From positions 20,164,001 to 20,228,000 of the forward strand of contig OX387201.1 of assembly GCA_947561715.1 (NCBI GenBank): DNA of 64,000 nt, read 5' to 3'. This DNA is from Ascidia mentula. Lineage: Eukaryota; Chordata; Ascidiacea; Phlebobranchia; Ascidiidae. Of the stretch, positions 23,201 to 35,163 are shown piece by piece. The notes below the pieces were generated by a model. That model was not told the origin of the DNA and ran no database searches. It saw only the letters and a list, made by a program, of their open reading frames with translations. Position 1 is the first letter of the stretch, and every line of letters starts with the position of its first letter. The position numbers were made by a program, and so were the translations under genes.

Positions 23201-24993
23201 CCATGGGAAGTATACGACGGACGTGAGGCATCGGTTTTAAACCAACTGCAATAAATTTAATCCTGAATTCCCCTCCTGTTATTTCTGACTCACGTCAACT
23301 TGGAGGAGTTCAACTAACGGTCGGATACCACCATGTGCGGCGATGGGTGACGCGTTGTCATCCACGTGGGCGAGATCCGAGAGAACAACAGAGGAACGCG
23401 ATTGAATCTCGCATCTCTCATCCGTAGATTCCAGATCCTGGTTCTCCGGATCAAGATCGTGGGAGGCCATGGGTTTTAACAGAGAAATAAGAGCTGCGAA
23501 AAATAGTCCCCGATTGAAAAGAAACAAGTCTGACCAATCGACGGCATATTCAATATATTTTACACTTAACTTAATCAAATGCTGTACGATAAGCATACAT
23601 TGCACAAATTACATAATTTTTACGCAAAGTTACTGCAGACATGAACAGAAAACGTGATACATAAAATAGCACCGATAAAATCATGAGGGTTTCCGAGTCA
23701 GACACAGAATTTCTCTTACGTTTTTACGTGATTTTCAAAAAAATACTGAACAGGTATTCAACTACGATTTCTATCCTGACAAAAGTGAAATATTAACCAC
23801 GTGACTTAACACCTACTTGGAATCGCGCCAGCGTTCGCAATCTCAACTCTGACGTCATCCTGTTCCGACATGAGGCAAATAACAGAACAAGCGAGTGATC
23901 TTAAGGGAGAAGTCGTCTCGTCTTCCAAATCCTTCCCTAAACCTTCAACACAAATGTTCACTGAGTCCTCGACCACAAAGTTCGATGGTTTGGGATTTCT
24001 GGAGTTACAACTTGGACTCCAACCACAAACACACACTCAGTGCATCCGCGTAAAGATTTAACGAAGATTATTGCGGGAATAAAACGTTGCAGCGACATCT
24101 AGCGGCAAACAACACACGTCTTTTAGTGAGTGCCAGTCAGGTTTAGTGGGTGTTTCGCCAATTAGGTCTGATCCATGCAGCTTTTGGGCCAGTGACGAAA
24201 CAGCCGGGCGAACACCACGCACAGTCGCCGGGATAGCTTTAAATTAAATTTATCCGACGAAAAGCATGTGCCCACATGGACCACAGTTAAAAACAAACCA
24301 GAATCAAGGGACATGGTTCCTGACTTGGGCCTTCTTCTTGCGCTCCGGAGCAAATTAACAAGAGGAGGAACTGCATCAGCCGCCAACAGAGGGCGCCAGT
24401 AAGTTGGTGTACGATGAAGCAGAACCTCGAGGCAACGAAGCGAAGCGTCTTGGCGGGAAACGAATCGGCATTCCAGCATTTCTTAAATAGAGAATTTGTT
24501 TTTTATTGTGAGGTTGCAATAATGTTAGGGAATAATAAATAAATAAATTGTCACATTTTCCACACACAGAGTTTCCGACTTATTCCGAAAATAAACAAAA
24601 TTTTCTCAAAATTACAACATCAACCGATGGAACCAAAGTTCCTTAAAGAGTCATCCGCCCTGCTAATAAATTCATAAATACATACGCATATACGCAAAAA
24701 GCATCTTCAGCGTAATTTCAGTACGTAATCCTGGTGCTATTACGCAACAATGACGTCACACACCAACCAAAGATGGCCACACGTTTAAACTTTCCTCGTC
24801 ATCACCATCCTTCCTCCCCTCCAAACTAATCAAATATTTGATGACGTCAGTGTGGTAACTGAGGGCTGCTCTTTGCACGGGACCGTCATTGTTGACGTCA
24901 CGCGATCGCACGGTGGCGCCAGACTTGATGAGAAATTTGAGGCAATCGTGCGCCCCACTTGAGGCAGCAACGAGCAGTGGTGTAGCGTTGTCC
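20284..24993 (-). CDS. ANKAR: ANKAR-like ankyrin/armadillo repeat gene, 5'-truncated
   Basis: A chain of minus-strand exons encodes one ankyrin-repeat exon (24,787-24,993: DNATPLLVAASSGAHDCLKFL) followed by armadillo repeats: from 24,481; ending 23,816; 23,294-23,493 (start completes GAIPTLISLL); 22,953-23,159; 22,522-22,698; 22,208-22,361; 21,878-21,987; 21,281-21,439; 21,018-21,135; 20,795-20,932; 20,462-20,641; 20,284-20,342 with TAG at 20,284-20,286. I checked donors, acceptors and phases from 23,493 downward and all close without a lesion. Order (ankyrin then armadillo) fits ANKAR. The vertebrate protein has further ankyrin repeats and a long N-terminal region; none is found upstream, where XDH/AO exons lie instead, so the gene appears cut at its 5' end. 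Borders of the first two armadillo exons are uncertain. Exact orthology is inferred; Armadillo-type scaffold function is generic. Confidence 0.72.
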
Positions 24994-26123
24994 CTGTTTC
25001 AACAACATTGGTGAAGGCGCTCGACGTTATATTAAGCACAAAAATCCTGATCGGAATTCATGGCAAGGAGAGTCAGGGTTCGAAACCCGGAGTGGTAAAA
25101 AATCAGCAGCTGTTTTTCATTAAATTCCTATTTTCGTGACGTATTTGTTTCATTGATGACGAAATTAGCAGTGGTTGGATACCGGGTTAGTTTAAATAAG
25201 TGCATATACACAGGGATGAGTCAGACCTAACCCGAATATCGTACCTGGAATGCGCTCCACTCAGATTGTAACAACATCGCTAGGAATCACACACCTGTTT
25301 ATATAATAATGTCACTGTTTCTTTTGAGACCAATTAGAATTGATGACGCAACTCTAGCAATATATGATAAATGTGCGGCAAGTTGAAAGTAAAAATAAAC
25401 TAGGTTGATATGTACTGGTTAGTACAGTAATTATGGATGTGTGTTAGATCTGCGGACACATGTACGCACTGTTTCAATCTATAAAGGTCTCATCAGTGCA
25501 GCTGGTGACTGTGACACTGGCTGGGGCAGCTTGGATACTGACAGGGACACAGATTTTAACTTCATGGTGTCTGTGGTGTAAGTGTGCATGGTAGTCTACA
25601 AGCTAGCCCAGTGCCACAGTCACACCAAACTGCACTAATGAGACCTTATAGAATGAAATATTGTGTGCAAGTGTCTGCAGTTCTCATGGATTATTATGGC
25701 TCTTTACTGCTTGTAAGGAAGAAACACACATTGTGCTTGTTTTGTATTTGGACCGATTCTGTTTGAAGTCAGAATACTGCACTTCATTATATATTTGAAA
25801 TTTAAGCAGGTTTAGTGCGTTTTTTCAACATGTTACAATATAAACTTGTTGTTTAAACAAACATTTGCCTGAATACTCAGGTTATAGGGTGAGAAATTCT
25901 TACCACAGACAAATCAAAGTTTGGGTAAACTTCTGACATTGTAAATGCAAGTTGAATTATAACCACCATTACTTTAATCATTATCACAGCTTTGTTTTCA
26001 CCCCAAACTTATTGTACCTCATTTTTGCCATCATTTTAACACATACTATAGGTTCAAGTATTTTCCCATGGATCATCATGAGATCACAAACAAAATAACA
26101 GAAATTTGTCTTGTTAGACTTAC
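24994..26123. other. Stretch between ANKAR and XDH/AO pieces
   Basis: No exon recognised. A tRNA B-box-like GGGTTCGAAACCC at about 25,079-25,091 suggests a SINE remnant and lies in a segment absent from copy 0. The region 25,430-25,850 repeats 1,490-1,900, including the hairpin and 60-codon ORF. Missing here are the remaining ANKAR 5' exons and the remaining XDH/AO exons, so an ancestral junction of the two broken genes lies within this stretch. Confidence 0.45.
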
Positions 26124-27432
26124 CAGAAGCAGTGTTTCCACAAACTATTTCAGCAGTCAGTTGGGATTTGAGAACTGCAACTAAATCATTGAACAAAGTT
26201 GGTCGGATCCATGAACTTCCACCATTAAATATTTCAAGCCTGGTTGCTTTTTGTTGCACCAACTTTTGTTTGTTGCATTTTAAATGACAAAACTCCTTTT
26301 CAAGATCCTGGGAAACAAAAACTGTTAAACATTTCCAGAGATACAATGTTGTTTACTTAAAGTATTTGTTGGTCACAGAAAAGGAATCAGGAAGTTTCTA
26401 CATGTTATTGCATGTTGTACCTTAATGTCTGAAAATTTTTTCAGCAGTTTTGGGTCAGCATCTGTTGCAAAAGATTTCATTGCATAAAGTAAGGGACGAT
26501 ATCCTGTACAACGACAAATGTTTCCATCAAAACTATCTTCAACTTTCTGCTCAGTCGGAGTTGGATCTTCTGATAAAAGGCTAAAAAGACAAGAGGGTTA
26601 CTTTATGGTTTTATTGGCAACTACATATAAACATGCATATACTACAATGATTTAATATAATAAGCACAGTTGTGTTTAAAAGGCCAGAAAAACATACTCT
26701 GAATAACCCACCACAAATTTTCTCTGTATTCTAATTTATAAGCGAACCTGTACATATTCATGACGAAGCCAGGAGTGCAATAACCACACTGTGAACCATC
26801 AAACTCAGCTACACGAGTTTGTATTGTATTGTACCCATCTCTTCGTGACCCAAGTCCTTCCACAGTTGTTACTCTGCACCCGTCCACTGAAGCAAGCAGG
26901 CTGAGGCACTTAATACATTTGTCAATACATAAATTTTTTTAATATGCATTTTTATGTCAAACACAGTAAAATTAGTTCATGAATAGGAAGCATCTGCATA
27001 TCAGTTATGATTAAACAACAAACTGAAACATAGAGTGTAATTTTTAACATTCACCGAGTTTACAGCTTCTATCTTTCCAGGAGTTTTCTCCATGGCAACC
27101 ACGCAACATCCACATCCACTCCCTCATAACACATAACTTTTGTTCCAGTGAGTCCTGGTTGTGATCGGAGCCATGAGTCCAGGTTCATCATCGGATCCAC
27201 ATCATCAACTGAACAAAGCAAACAGGTTTACAACAACTAATAATTTATACTTCTATCTTTAACAAACATGTCCACATTTTTTGTGACAGCTATTGCCAAC
27301 AACTAAAATTAACTAAATAAAAATGCATTAAAAGCCTAAAAAAAGAAATGCAGAAGATTTTTTGCAAATAAGCTTCAACATACCTGCATACAGTTGTCCA
27401 TTTACATGGAATGATATTGAGGTACTTGTCAT
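26124..27432 (-). pseudogene. XDH/aldehyde oxidase-like 5' fragment, copy 1
   Basis: Five minus-strand exons: 27,384-27,432 (Met start, MTSTSISFHVNGQLYA), about 27,055-27,206 (DSWLRSQPGLTGTKVMCYEG), 26,748-26,908 (VTTVEGLGS, GSQCGYCTPGFVMNMY), 26,421-26,580 (EDSFDGNICRCTGYRPLL) and 26,124-26,307 (WIRPTLFNDLVAVL...VVGNT-like IVCGNTASG, the start of the FAD domain). These are the two 2Fe-2S domains and the first FAD strand of the xanthine dehydrogenase/aldehyde oxidase family, which oxidises purines or aldehydes. Exon phases join cleanly from exon 3 on. In exon 2 two extra bases directly after CYEG break the first 2Fe-2S cysteine motif, which copy 0 keeps intact. The rest of the FAD domain and the molybdenum domain are absent. 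Family certain, XDH versus AO not resolved. Confidence 0.82.
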
Positions 27433-29266
27433 TGTACCAAGTTTAACCACCTAAAGTGGAAGCATAGATAGTTTTGTCGTATTTAAGAAATTCCCGCAAA
27501 ATCTTGTTGACAAAAATGTACCATCAGTTTTGTATTAAAATTTATAACCTTTTACAACGGGGATTGAGATAAAATATATAAAAAATTTCACAAATGGAAA
27601 GTTTGTTTTTTGCTCACAGGATTTTGTATCGGCGATCGTTAACTGCGCAGACGATCGCAACGTTTTTTTCATATGTTAATGCATTAGTACATTAATATAG
27701 TGCGGATTATTGGTAAATTTAGCAAAATTGTTTGACATTTTTTCCAGTCTTGAATGGATCATCCAAGATTTTTACAATGGCAGTACATTTGAAGGACAAC
27801 CATTGAACACCAGCAGAAGTTACAGAGTTGTACGTATTACAGTGTCAAATAAAAATATAAGTGATCGAAAAAGTGGTCAAATATGAAATATTGCCAAATG
27901 CAATTTAAACTGCCTGCAAGAATTCGGTCAAATTTGAAGAATTTGTCAGAAACAACCAATCTGGGGGTTTACCTATATAACAACTAATTCTAACGAAAAA
28001 ATCAAGCAGTTCAAAACAGACCACACAAAACCATGCTGATGATAAATCTTGGTAATATAAATTTAAAATTAACGTAAAAACAAAAATTTGCAAATCAGAA
28101 GAAATACACAAGAACTCTTAGAGCATTGGAATTAAATCTCGCTGGCAGACTCCCTGCGACGCTTAGCTTAAAAGTCATCATTCATTTGTTTTTCTGAGTT
28201 TCCATTTTTTCCTTAAAACGTGACTTGGCACTGGACCGATAGGGGATTTCCCAATTCGAAAAAATAGTGACGTCAGCTATTTTTAATGATCAGAAATGGT
28301 TGGTCTTCAGGGGCCTTTTAACTGACGCCATAAAAAATTAAGGATTTTTGTAAGGCCACAATTTTATCTGTTTCTTTCCATGACAATACATTTTCCAAAC
28401 AGATATAGAAACAAAATTTGTGTCCGAAGAGAACCTCCCCTTACGCGAAACCCTGTGTAGGTTTCAAGTTACGCATCAACTTCTATGTAACGGTTACGAC
28501 CCACTGAAACTAAACACACCCTGTCTCCCCGCAACCAGCATTCAGTTGCTAAGTGTGTAGTAGTTTGCTGATTCACTGAAGGTTTGCAAGGGTTAATATT
28601 TGTCACTAAGCTTGTTCTAGCTGACTTTGCGAGCAATCAGTTAAGAAACCGTGAAACTCTGGCTTATTGTGAAGTGTACAGGGGTCTACTTTCATATTGA
28701 ACTGAGGAAACGATATGCGGAAACGGTTTGAGTTATAGTAGAAGTTAAAAAGAAACATTTTATGATTATGATGATACATGCGATCAATCAACTCACCAAA
28801 GTTGGAATTTAAGGATGTAATTTAATGGTTCTCAAACTGGTCGTCGCGTTACCTCGGTGCGTTGTTTCGAATATCCAAGGGCGTCGGGTAACTTAAAACC
28901 CGGCCTTACAATAATCGGTGCGTCTCACGTAATGTGAATATCTCCAAATGCGCCGCACTGCAATATGTTCTTTTACTTATTTGTTGCCACACCGGGATTG
29001 GAACCCGCGAGATCCTGTGGACGAATCCCGATCGCTCTTTTGTTTGTATTTTGTTTGACTCGGGTGCTTTAACCGATGTAGAAGTTTTATGTCATTCGAT
29101 GTGCTCTCCAGCGACACCTATCGAATCAGCCATATATATATAAAGTCATTTCCTTCAATTACGTAACAGCTTCGGTTTCGCTTTGCAATCACTTGTTTTA
29201 ATCGCGCAGAGTTAAAATGAGTTGAAAGCGAGAAGTTGGTAAATCGTGTGTGACGTCAAGTAGCAA
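27433..29266. other. Intergenic stretch, no gene recognised
   Basis: Similarity to copy 0 ends at about 27,806. Beyond it are only short unsupported ORFs. A tRNA B-box-like stretch (minus strand GGGTTCCAATCCCGG) at about 28,982-28,996 is probably a SINE remnant. A TGACGTCA-type CRE-like site lies just upstream of the peptidase start at about 29,251. Confidence 0.4.
27632..27658. promoter_or_regulatory. Inverted repeat GCGATCGT...ACGATCGC, copy 1
   Basis: Same 8-base inverted repeat as at 3,743-3,769, 200 bases upstream of the XDH/AO Met codon. The arms are unchanged between copies. Confidence 0.35.
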
Positions 29267-31785
29267 ATGTGGAGACTCACAGTTTTATGTACGGTTGTGA
29301 ATGCGTACAAAGCTGTTCTATTTGAACAAGAATTTGTATGTCAAATTTTATTTGTTACTCACGGAAAAGAAGATAAGATTTATGATTAAATCGATAGCAA
29401 ACAAAACAAGATCTTGCTTTATTTACTTGCGATAAAGTGCACAGCAGTAGTTTAGCGTTGATTAAATTATTCCGGCAAGTACTAAGTTATTTATTCCAAC
29501 ATTTAATTTAGTTGATTAGCGAATTAAAAAGCACTGATTTGTTTATCAAATGTAGTATCACCCCATATTGTGCATTGTTGGAATGTGGCTGCACCGTATA
29601 TGCAGAGAAACTTATACACAGCAAAATGATGTAATACATAATATGCCATGACGTGGCGTGATAACTTATCACATACCGTTATCATGTTTATACTTACTGG
29701 CATTTTTATGTAGGCATAACTTTTTTGCTTCAACGTATTGAACAATGTTTGGCGATCTTGATGATGACGTAGATCAAGTATGGAATGAGTGGATCGCAAA
29801 ATACAGTAAGTTTATTCCTGGTTCCACCAAATTGCTTTAATAAGTTTCATTCTTAATTTACATCGATTTAACATTTACAGTTATGTTGCAGTTATTTCGA
29901 TGGTTTGCAGATAAACAATATTTAAACGAGGACGAACTACGTGAAAGAAAAAGTATTTGGGAAAGAAGTTTAGCTGAAGTGAAAAAACACAATGAAGATT
30001 TCAAGACTGGAAAGTTCACATACAGGATTTCTCTAACACAGTTCAGCGATCGGGTAAAAAACAACACATGTTCAACTCAACGCAGTAATGTTTCATACAA
30101 TGGTTGCTGATGCAGCTAGACTGCAATACCTGGGCTGCGAAGCCTGTTAGCCTAATGACTTCCTACTAAGTTTGAGTGAACGTTTGTTTAAATACATTTC
30201 CACACAGAAAAACGATGAAATTCCATGGATGGACGATCGGAAGATGGCAGAATGTTACAGACCACCCTTGTTATTCGGAGCATCGACAATGTGCGAAGAA
30301 CCTCAAGAAACTGATCCAAATGTTGGCATTGAGGAACCCAACCCTGAAAGTATTGACTGGAGGGACAAGGGTTGTGTAACACCCGTGCAAGACCAAGGAA
30401 CTGAGTTGCCCGCTTGCTGGATATTCAGTGCAGTAAGCGTTCGTAACAAATGCCTAACTGGTATAACTACTGTTATTTCAATATGCAGGTAGCAGCCGTT
30501 GAATCTCATCACAAGATAAACAACGGAGAATTAATCAAACTTTCTGAACAATTTTAGTTGATTGTGACAAAAAGGGTGGAGGAACAGGAGATCTGGAATG
30601 GGCGTTTGATTACATTCGAAGGAATGGACTCGTTTTTGAACATGAATATCCGTTCATTGGCAAGGTTTGTTCAACGAAAATCCATTTTTAATGTTAAACA
30701 ATAATTGGATCTTCAGTGTGCTTTTTACCTCATAACATACTTCCCATAGACGTCCATTACTAAAGTACCTTGTAGATTGCCAGAGTTATAACGTAACCAC
30801 CACTAAAGTATTGGTTTCTGCAAAGAAGAGTCTTGAAAATAGATACGTTTAATTGTATCTTCCAGTACTGGTTTGTTTTGAAAAACCAAACATCAAAATC
30901 AGCAAAACTTATTAGGTTGAACCATTTGTAATCGAAATTTACGAAAAGATCTTCGTAAACAAAAAGTTACATAGCATACATCATGATTTGGTGAAAATAT
31001 GTGTACGACAATTTGTGCTGTTACATTGGACAGAGAACACGATGCAGAGATGGACCCTGCCGACGTGTCGGAATCAGAGGATTCAAGAAAATAAAAGGAT
31101 GTGAAAAAGAACTTGAAAATGTGGTGGCGAAAGTTGGGCCGGTTGCTGTCAGTTTGGTTGCTTCAAATAAATCCAAATTCCACGCTCACACCAACTATGA
31201 AGGTAGCTTATTGAAAACAACTTCTTATAACTTAACTATAAATAAATTTGCCATTTTGCGAGCAAATATTAAATATCATAGCAGTATAATGAACTTTCAG
31301 ATATATTTTATGATCCTGATTGGGAAAAAGGTTTAAATCCAACGAACGAAAACGCGTTATGTCACACAGTGTTGGTCGTTGGTTATGGAAAAGATCAGAG
31401 CAAACCACGTGGTGAAGACAAGTACTGGATTATCAAGAACAGGTATGCCATCATATTTTTGTGTAAACGCCATGAGGACAACATGTTATAAACCATTAGT
31501 TACCAATGTGGAACAAAACCAAACTACAACAAATCAGCAAAGTGTTTATCGTTTTTATCGTGTACAATTATACCTTAAATAAGATATATCCTTGTTGGTA
31601 AAGTCTTTAAAAACTTCTTAAAAATACTGTAAAATTTCTCAAATTGACTATATTTGCTCAGTTGGGGAGTTGACGATGATTCGGGTTTCAAAAAAATTGC
31701 CAAAGATGGAGACAACAATTGTTTTGTTTCCGGACAAGCAATTTATCCTGTTGGCGTGCGTTGCTACTCACCAGAGGAAAGCTAG
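29267..31785 (+). pseudogene. Papain-family (cathepsin-like) cysteine peptidase, probably disrupted
   Basis: Exons: 29,267-29,335 (MWRLTVLCTVVNAYKA, signal-peptide-like), about 29,745-29,805, 29,911-30,053 (I29 propeptide, ERKSIWERSLAEVKKHN), 30,208-30,432, 30,489-30,664, 31,034-31,202, 31,301-31,442 and 31,662-31,785. Catalytic residues are all visible: oxyanion Gln and Cys in PVQDQGTELPACWIFS, His in LCHTVLVVGYG, Asn in IIKNSWG. Unusual: the canonical CGSCW is PACW, and the GCxGG motif is lost. Exon 5 is 176 bases between phase-0 borders, one base short just after LSEQ, giving an immediate TAG. Exon 2 lacks an AG acceptor before its first usable codon. All other phases close. Either a young pseudogene or sequence errors in a divergent lysosomal/secreted protease. 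Confidence 0.75.
30079..30152 (+). repeat. SINE tail fragment in peptidase intron
   Basis: Matches the 3' body and flank of the SINE in the NLR introns (CGCAGTAATRTTTCAT, then GCTAGACTGCAATACCTGGG and GCGAAGCCTG). The tRNA-like head is missing. Confidence 0.55.
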
Positions 31786-34700
31786 GCCACAGTTAAAAAT
31801 TGTCAATGTGCCAAGAAGAATAAAAACGTAACAAGGACTCGCATATTTTGACTAAAATAGTAAAATAGTTTTCGATCAGTCCGATCACACTTGAAAGGCC
31901 CGTACCGTAACTACGTAGCAACCAAGATAACGTTGCCATGTAATTTTCTGGTGATTGTTTGTTGGTCGTCTCCATGGCGCCAGTTTTCCTGTGTAAAGTT
32001 TAACCCGGTTTTCCAGTAACTGAATGTCTTCTGTTAAATGCTTGCTGTGAACAATCTTTTTTCAGAACCTCTAAATCGTCACCCCTCTCACTAGAAAAGT
32101 GTGCTTTTATATCAGGCTCAGCCTTTACTACTTAACCTAATAGTCTCCGCTTTATGTGTTAACTCTGTATGCTTACATACAGATAGTGTATTTGTTAATG
32201 CGTGTGTCTAATTATTTGACTAACTTTGTATCAAAGTAGTTTTAATGAAGTAATAAAGATGTATTTAGTGAAATTCTCCGCATTAAGTTTTCAATTAAAG
32301 TCAGGTAAGGGAACAACATAAGAACCCACGTGCGACATTATGTCAAATGTACTGAACAAATAGGATTTCCCAATCAAATTCTACTCAAGTTATATTAGAT
32401 TTATATATCGCAAACTTGGAGAACAAATTGGAAAAAAATGCAGCGATTGAAGAGTGCAATTCATCATAACGTAATTAATAATTTGCGTAAATTCAATATT
32501 ATCAAGTGTACATAAAACTAATATCAAAGGAGCAAAAATCCATGGTTAATATTTACATCCCAGTAATAAATGCTTAACTGATCGGAACCGGGGGCACCCT
32601 GGGGTTGTGGATTATTGATTTAAGTGTGTGAGAAGTCACAAGGTTTGTGTTTAAAAAAAACTTCAAATTTCAACATTCTGCCCCAGGCTTTAATGCAGAT
32701 TCCTACGTCATTTTGTCTGACTCGCGCCCTGAAATTTGTTTGCTGCATTCGTGCAAGTTTGAAACTTAAATTCCAATGCGAAAAACATATGGCCTTGTAA
32801 TTATCATGCTTTTTGTCTTTGGTTTAAATTAATGCCGGATAATTGTCCATGCTTTAACGGTTTGATATTTCGACAATTTCTACGAAGGAATGTGAACCGT
32901 TAAGTTATCATTATATACCTTAGTTGTTCAGCCACAATTTACACTTCCGTCAGGATGTTTATATTACTTGTGGTACAATCTATCCGCGGTGGAGTTAACA
33001 TGGACGTGAGCCACAAGCAAAACGTTGCGCGTCATCTTCTCCACTGTGGTGAATGCAGATATCATAGAAAATTTAATACATGAGTTACAACTCTGTGATG
33101 TTTGGTCCCGAAATAAAAGTGAGAACATGCATACGATGAACAAACTCTCCTTTGTTTGTGATCAACGTTGTAATTATCTATATATAGCGTCCTGAAACCC
33201 GGTAGTAATAAACATTGCTGGGCTTTGCACGCACGTTCAATCACCTTTCCGTGTTTACTGCGTGTCTGTGATTGCAGTGTTATGATGTCATGCAGTACCT
33301 GGTACAAGATTAATCTGAGGTTGTTTGATGGGAGACGAGATTAGATGATGAAGTAAGCGCTTGGTGCTGCGTGTCGCGATTGCTAAAAGTAGCGTTTGCC
33401 ACAAAAACTTGAAATTGACAATTTGCCAACGCTTCCTTGAAAACACCTATTTATAATAGTCGGGATGGTTGAACCCAGAATAATAGTTGAATGTGTCTGA
33501 TATTCTGAATGCAAACGAAGAACAGGAAACAATGCAAACGAATGTCGTTTTGCGAACACTTTTCAACCACCTGTCTGTAAAAAATAAGTAACTTTAATAA
33601 TGACAAATTGATTGCAAAAATAACCTTGATATAAAGAGTCCAGTTTAATCTTACCCTCCTGGTATTATATGCTTAACTGATCGAAACCAGACCGCACCCA
33701 GGGGTTTAAATAACATTGAGTTAAGTGTGTGAGAAGTCGAGATTTTGTTTTAATAAAGTCGCCTGAAACGTTCGATCGGAGCAAAATATTGTAAATAAAA
33801 TAAAATCAGAACCGAAATGTGAAACTTTCTGCCCCCAGGCTTCAGCGCACATATTGTTACGTCATTTTTCTGACACACGACGGCAATTTTGGTCTTTCTG
33901 CATTCGGGCAACTTTGAAACGTAAATTCCAATGTAAATCGTTGGTGACGTTGAAAAATATTAAAGCCAGAGAATCGTTCCTGCCTCAAAGACTTGACATT
34001 TAATATAAAATATTATCATCTGTCAAGTCGTCATATAAGGTATTGACCTGAATGTGGAGTTGTTCTCTCATTAAAATATTTACCTGTTTCTATTACTTTT
34101 GTTAGTTGTGCTGCAAGCGACGATTTAGAATAAAATTTCTCTTGCAAGTAAAACGTTTGCGTATCACCTCTGTTGCGATGTCTGCTCATATCATAGAAAG
34201 CATGAAACATTAAATATTCTGTGCATAGATGCGCGTTGAAATCACCTCATGTTTATTCACATATTCATGATGTCATGCAGTACCTGGTACAAGATTAGTG
34301 TTAGGCGGTGCGTGTCGCGATTGCTAAAAGTAGCAACAACTTCGCCTCATGTGGTTGGGAAGTTACCTGCTGCGTGTTTAGTGGTAATGCAATTTTTCTA
34401 TAAAGCCGGGGGTCTTGCAGCTGTTTGTCCGCATTCAGTTGCCTGGGACAGGAAGGTGTCGAGGGACAGGTAAAGAAAAGTGTTAAGAAATAATACGAGA
34501 TCTAACTAACTTGGATGCAAATTACTTGGGTCGCATTACAAGAAATTGTCGATTAACATTGGTAGCTCACATTGTAATCCTTGTCCTCAGTTTCGCCACA
34601 TTTAACGTTTCTCTGTGAAGTAAGTACGTATCCTCGACAACACAAAGCGTGTACGTCTAAAGAACAACAGGTTACCTTACAATAAAGATAATGCAAGCCA

Positions 34701-35163
34701 GGGAAAATAAATGACTGCAGGAATCAGCCTGTGCAGGTCGCGGTGATCGGTGGACTCCTTTTGGAGTCTCAGGAATATAATAGAGATAATGCAAGTTCAC
34801 AATTGTTTGGTCGAATACAAAACAAAGACGTGAGCAGAAGAATGTGATAAAAATAATGTGGTGTTGATATTAGTCACAAGAGTAAGTTTTGTAGCTGTTT
34901 CAAAACATGTTTGTGTGTAGTTCGATGGAACGGTTAATCAAACGTTTCTTCTCAAAAAAGGTCATGCTTTATCATTGAATCCATATTTTCACATGATTGT
35001 TTATATCGTTGTCATAGCAACGAAAGCGTGGGAGTGGCGCACCTAGTGGCATTAATTGCTAGTTGATTGTTACGATGTTTTACAATCGGTTTACATTCTT
35101 TGTAACTTCATGTGTAGAATTTATTGCAACAAGTTGATTTTTAAGATTCTCCCTTCATTTGAA
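31786..35163. other. Intergenic stretch with a diverged tandem duplication
   Basis: Two diverged units of about 750-900 bases, about 32,570-33,395 and 33,669-34,335, share in the same order TGCTTAACTGATCG, TTAAGTGTGTGAGAAGTC, AACGTAAATTCCAATG-like, ATGATGTCATGCAGTACC and TGCGTGTCGCGATTGCTA. The 34,249-34,473 ORF falls inside and is not conserved as protein. No gene recognised. The end is the upstream region of the CUB-ZP gene. Confidence 0.5.
32570..34335. repeat. Diverged direct duplication, period about 1.1 kb
   Basis: Collinear shared blocks in two units, with small indels between them (details under 31,786-35,163). Ends are not sharply defined and no TSD is seen. Confidence 0.55.
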
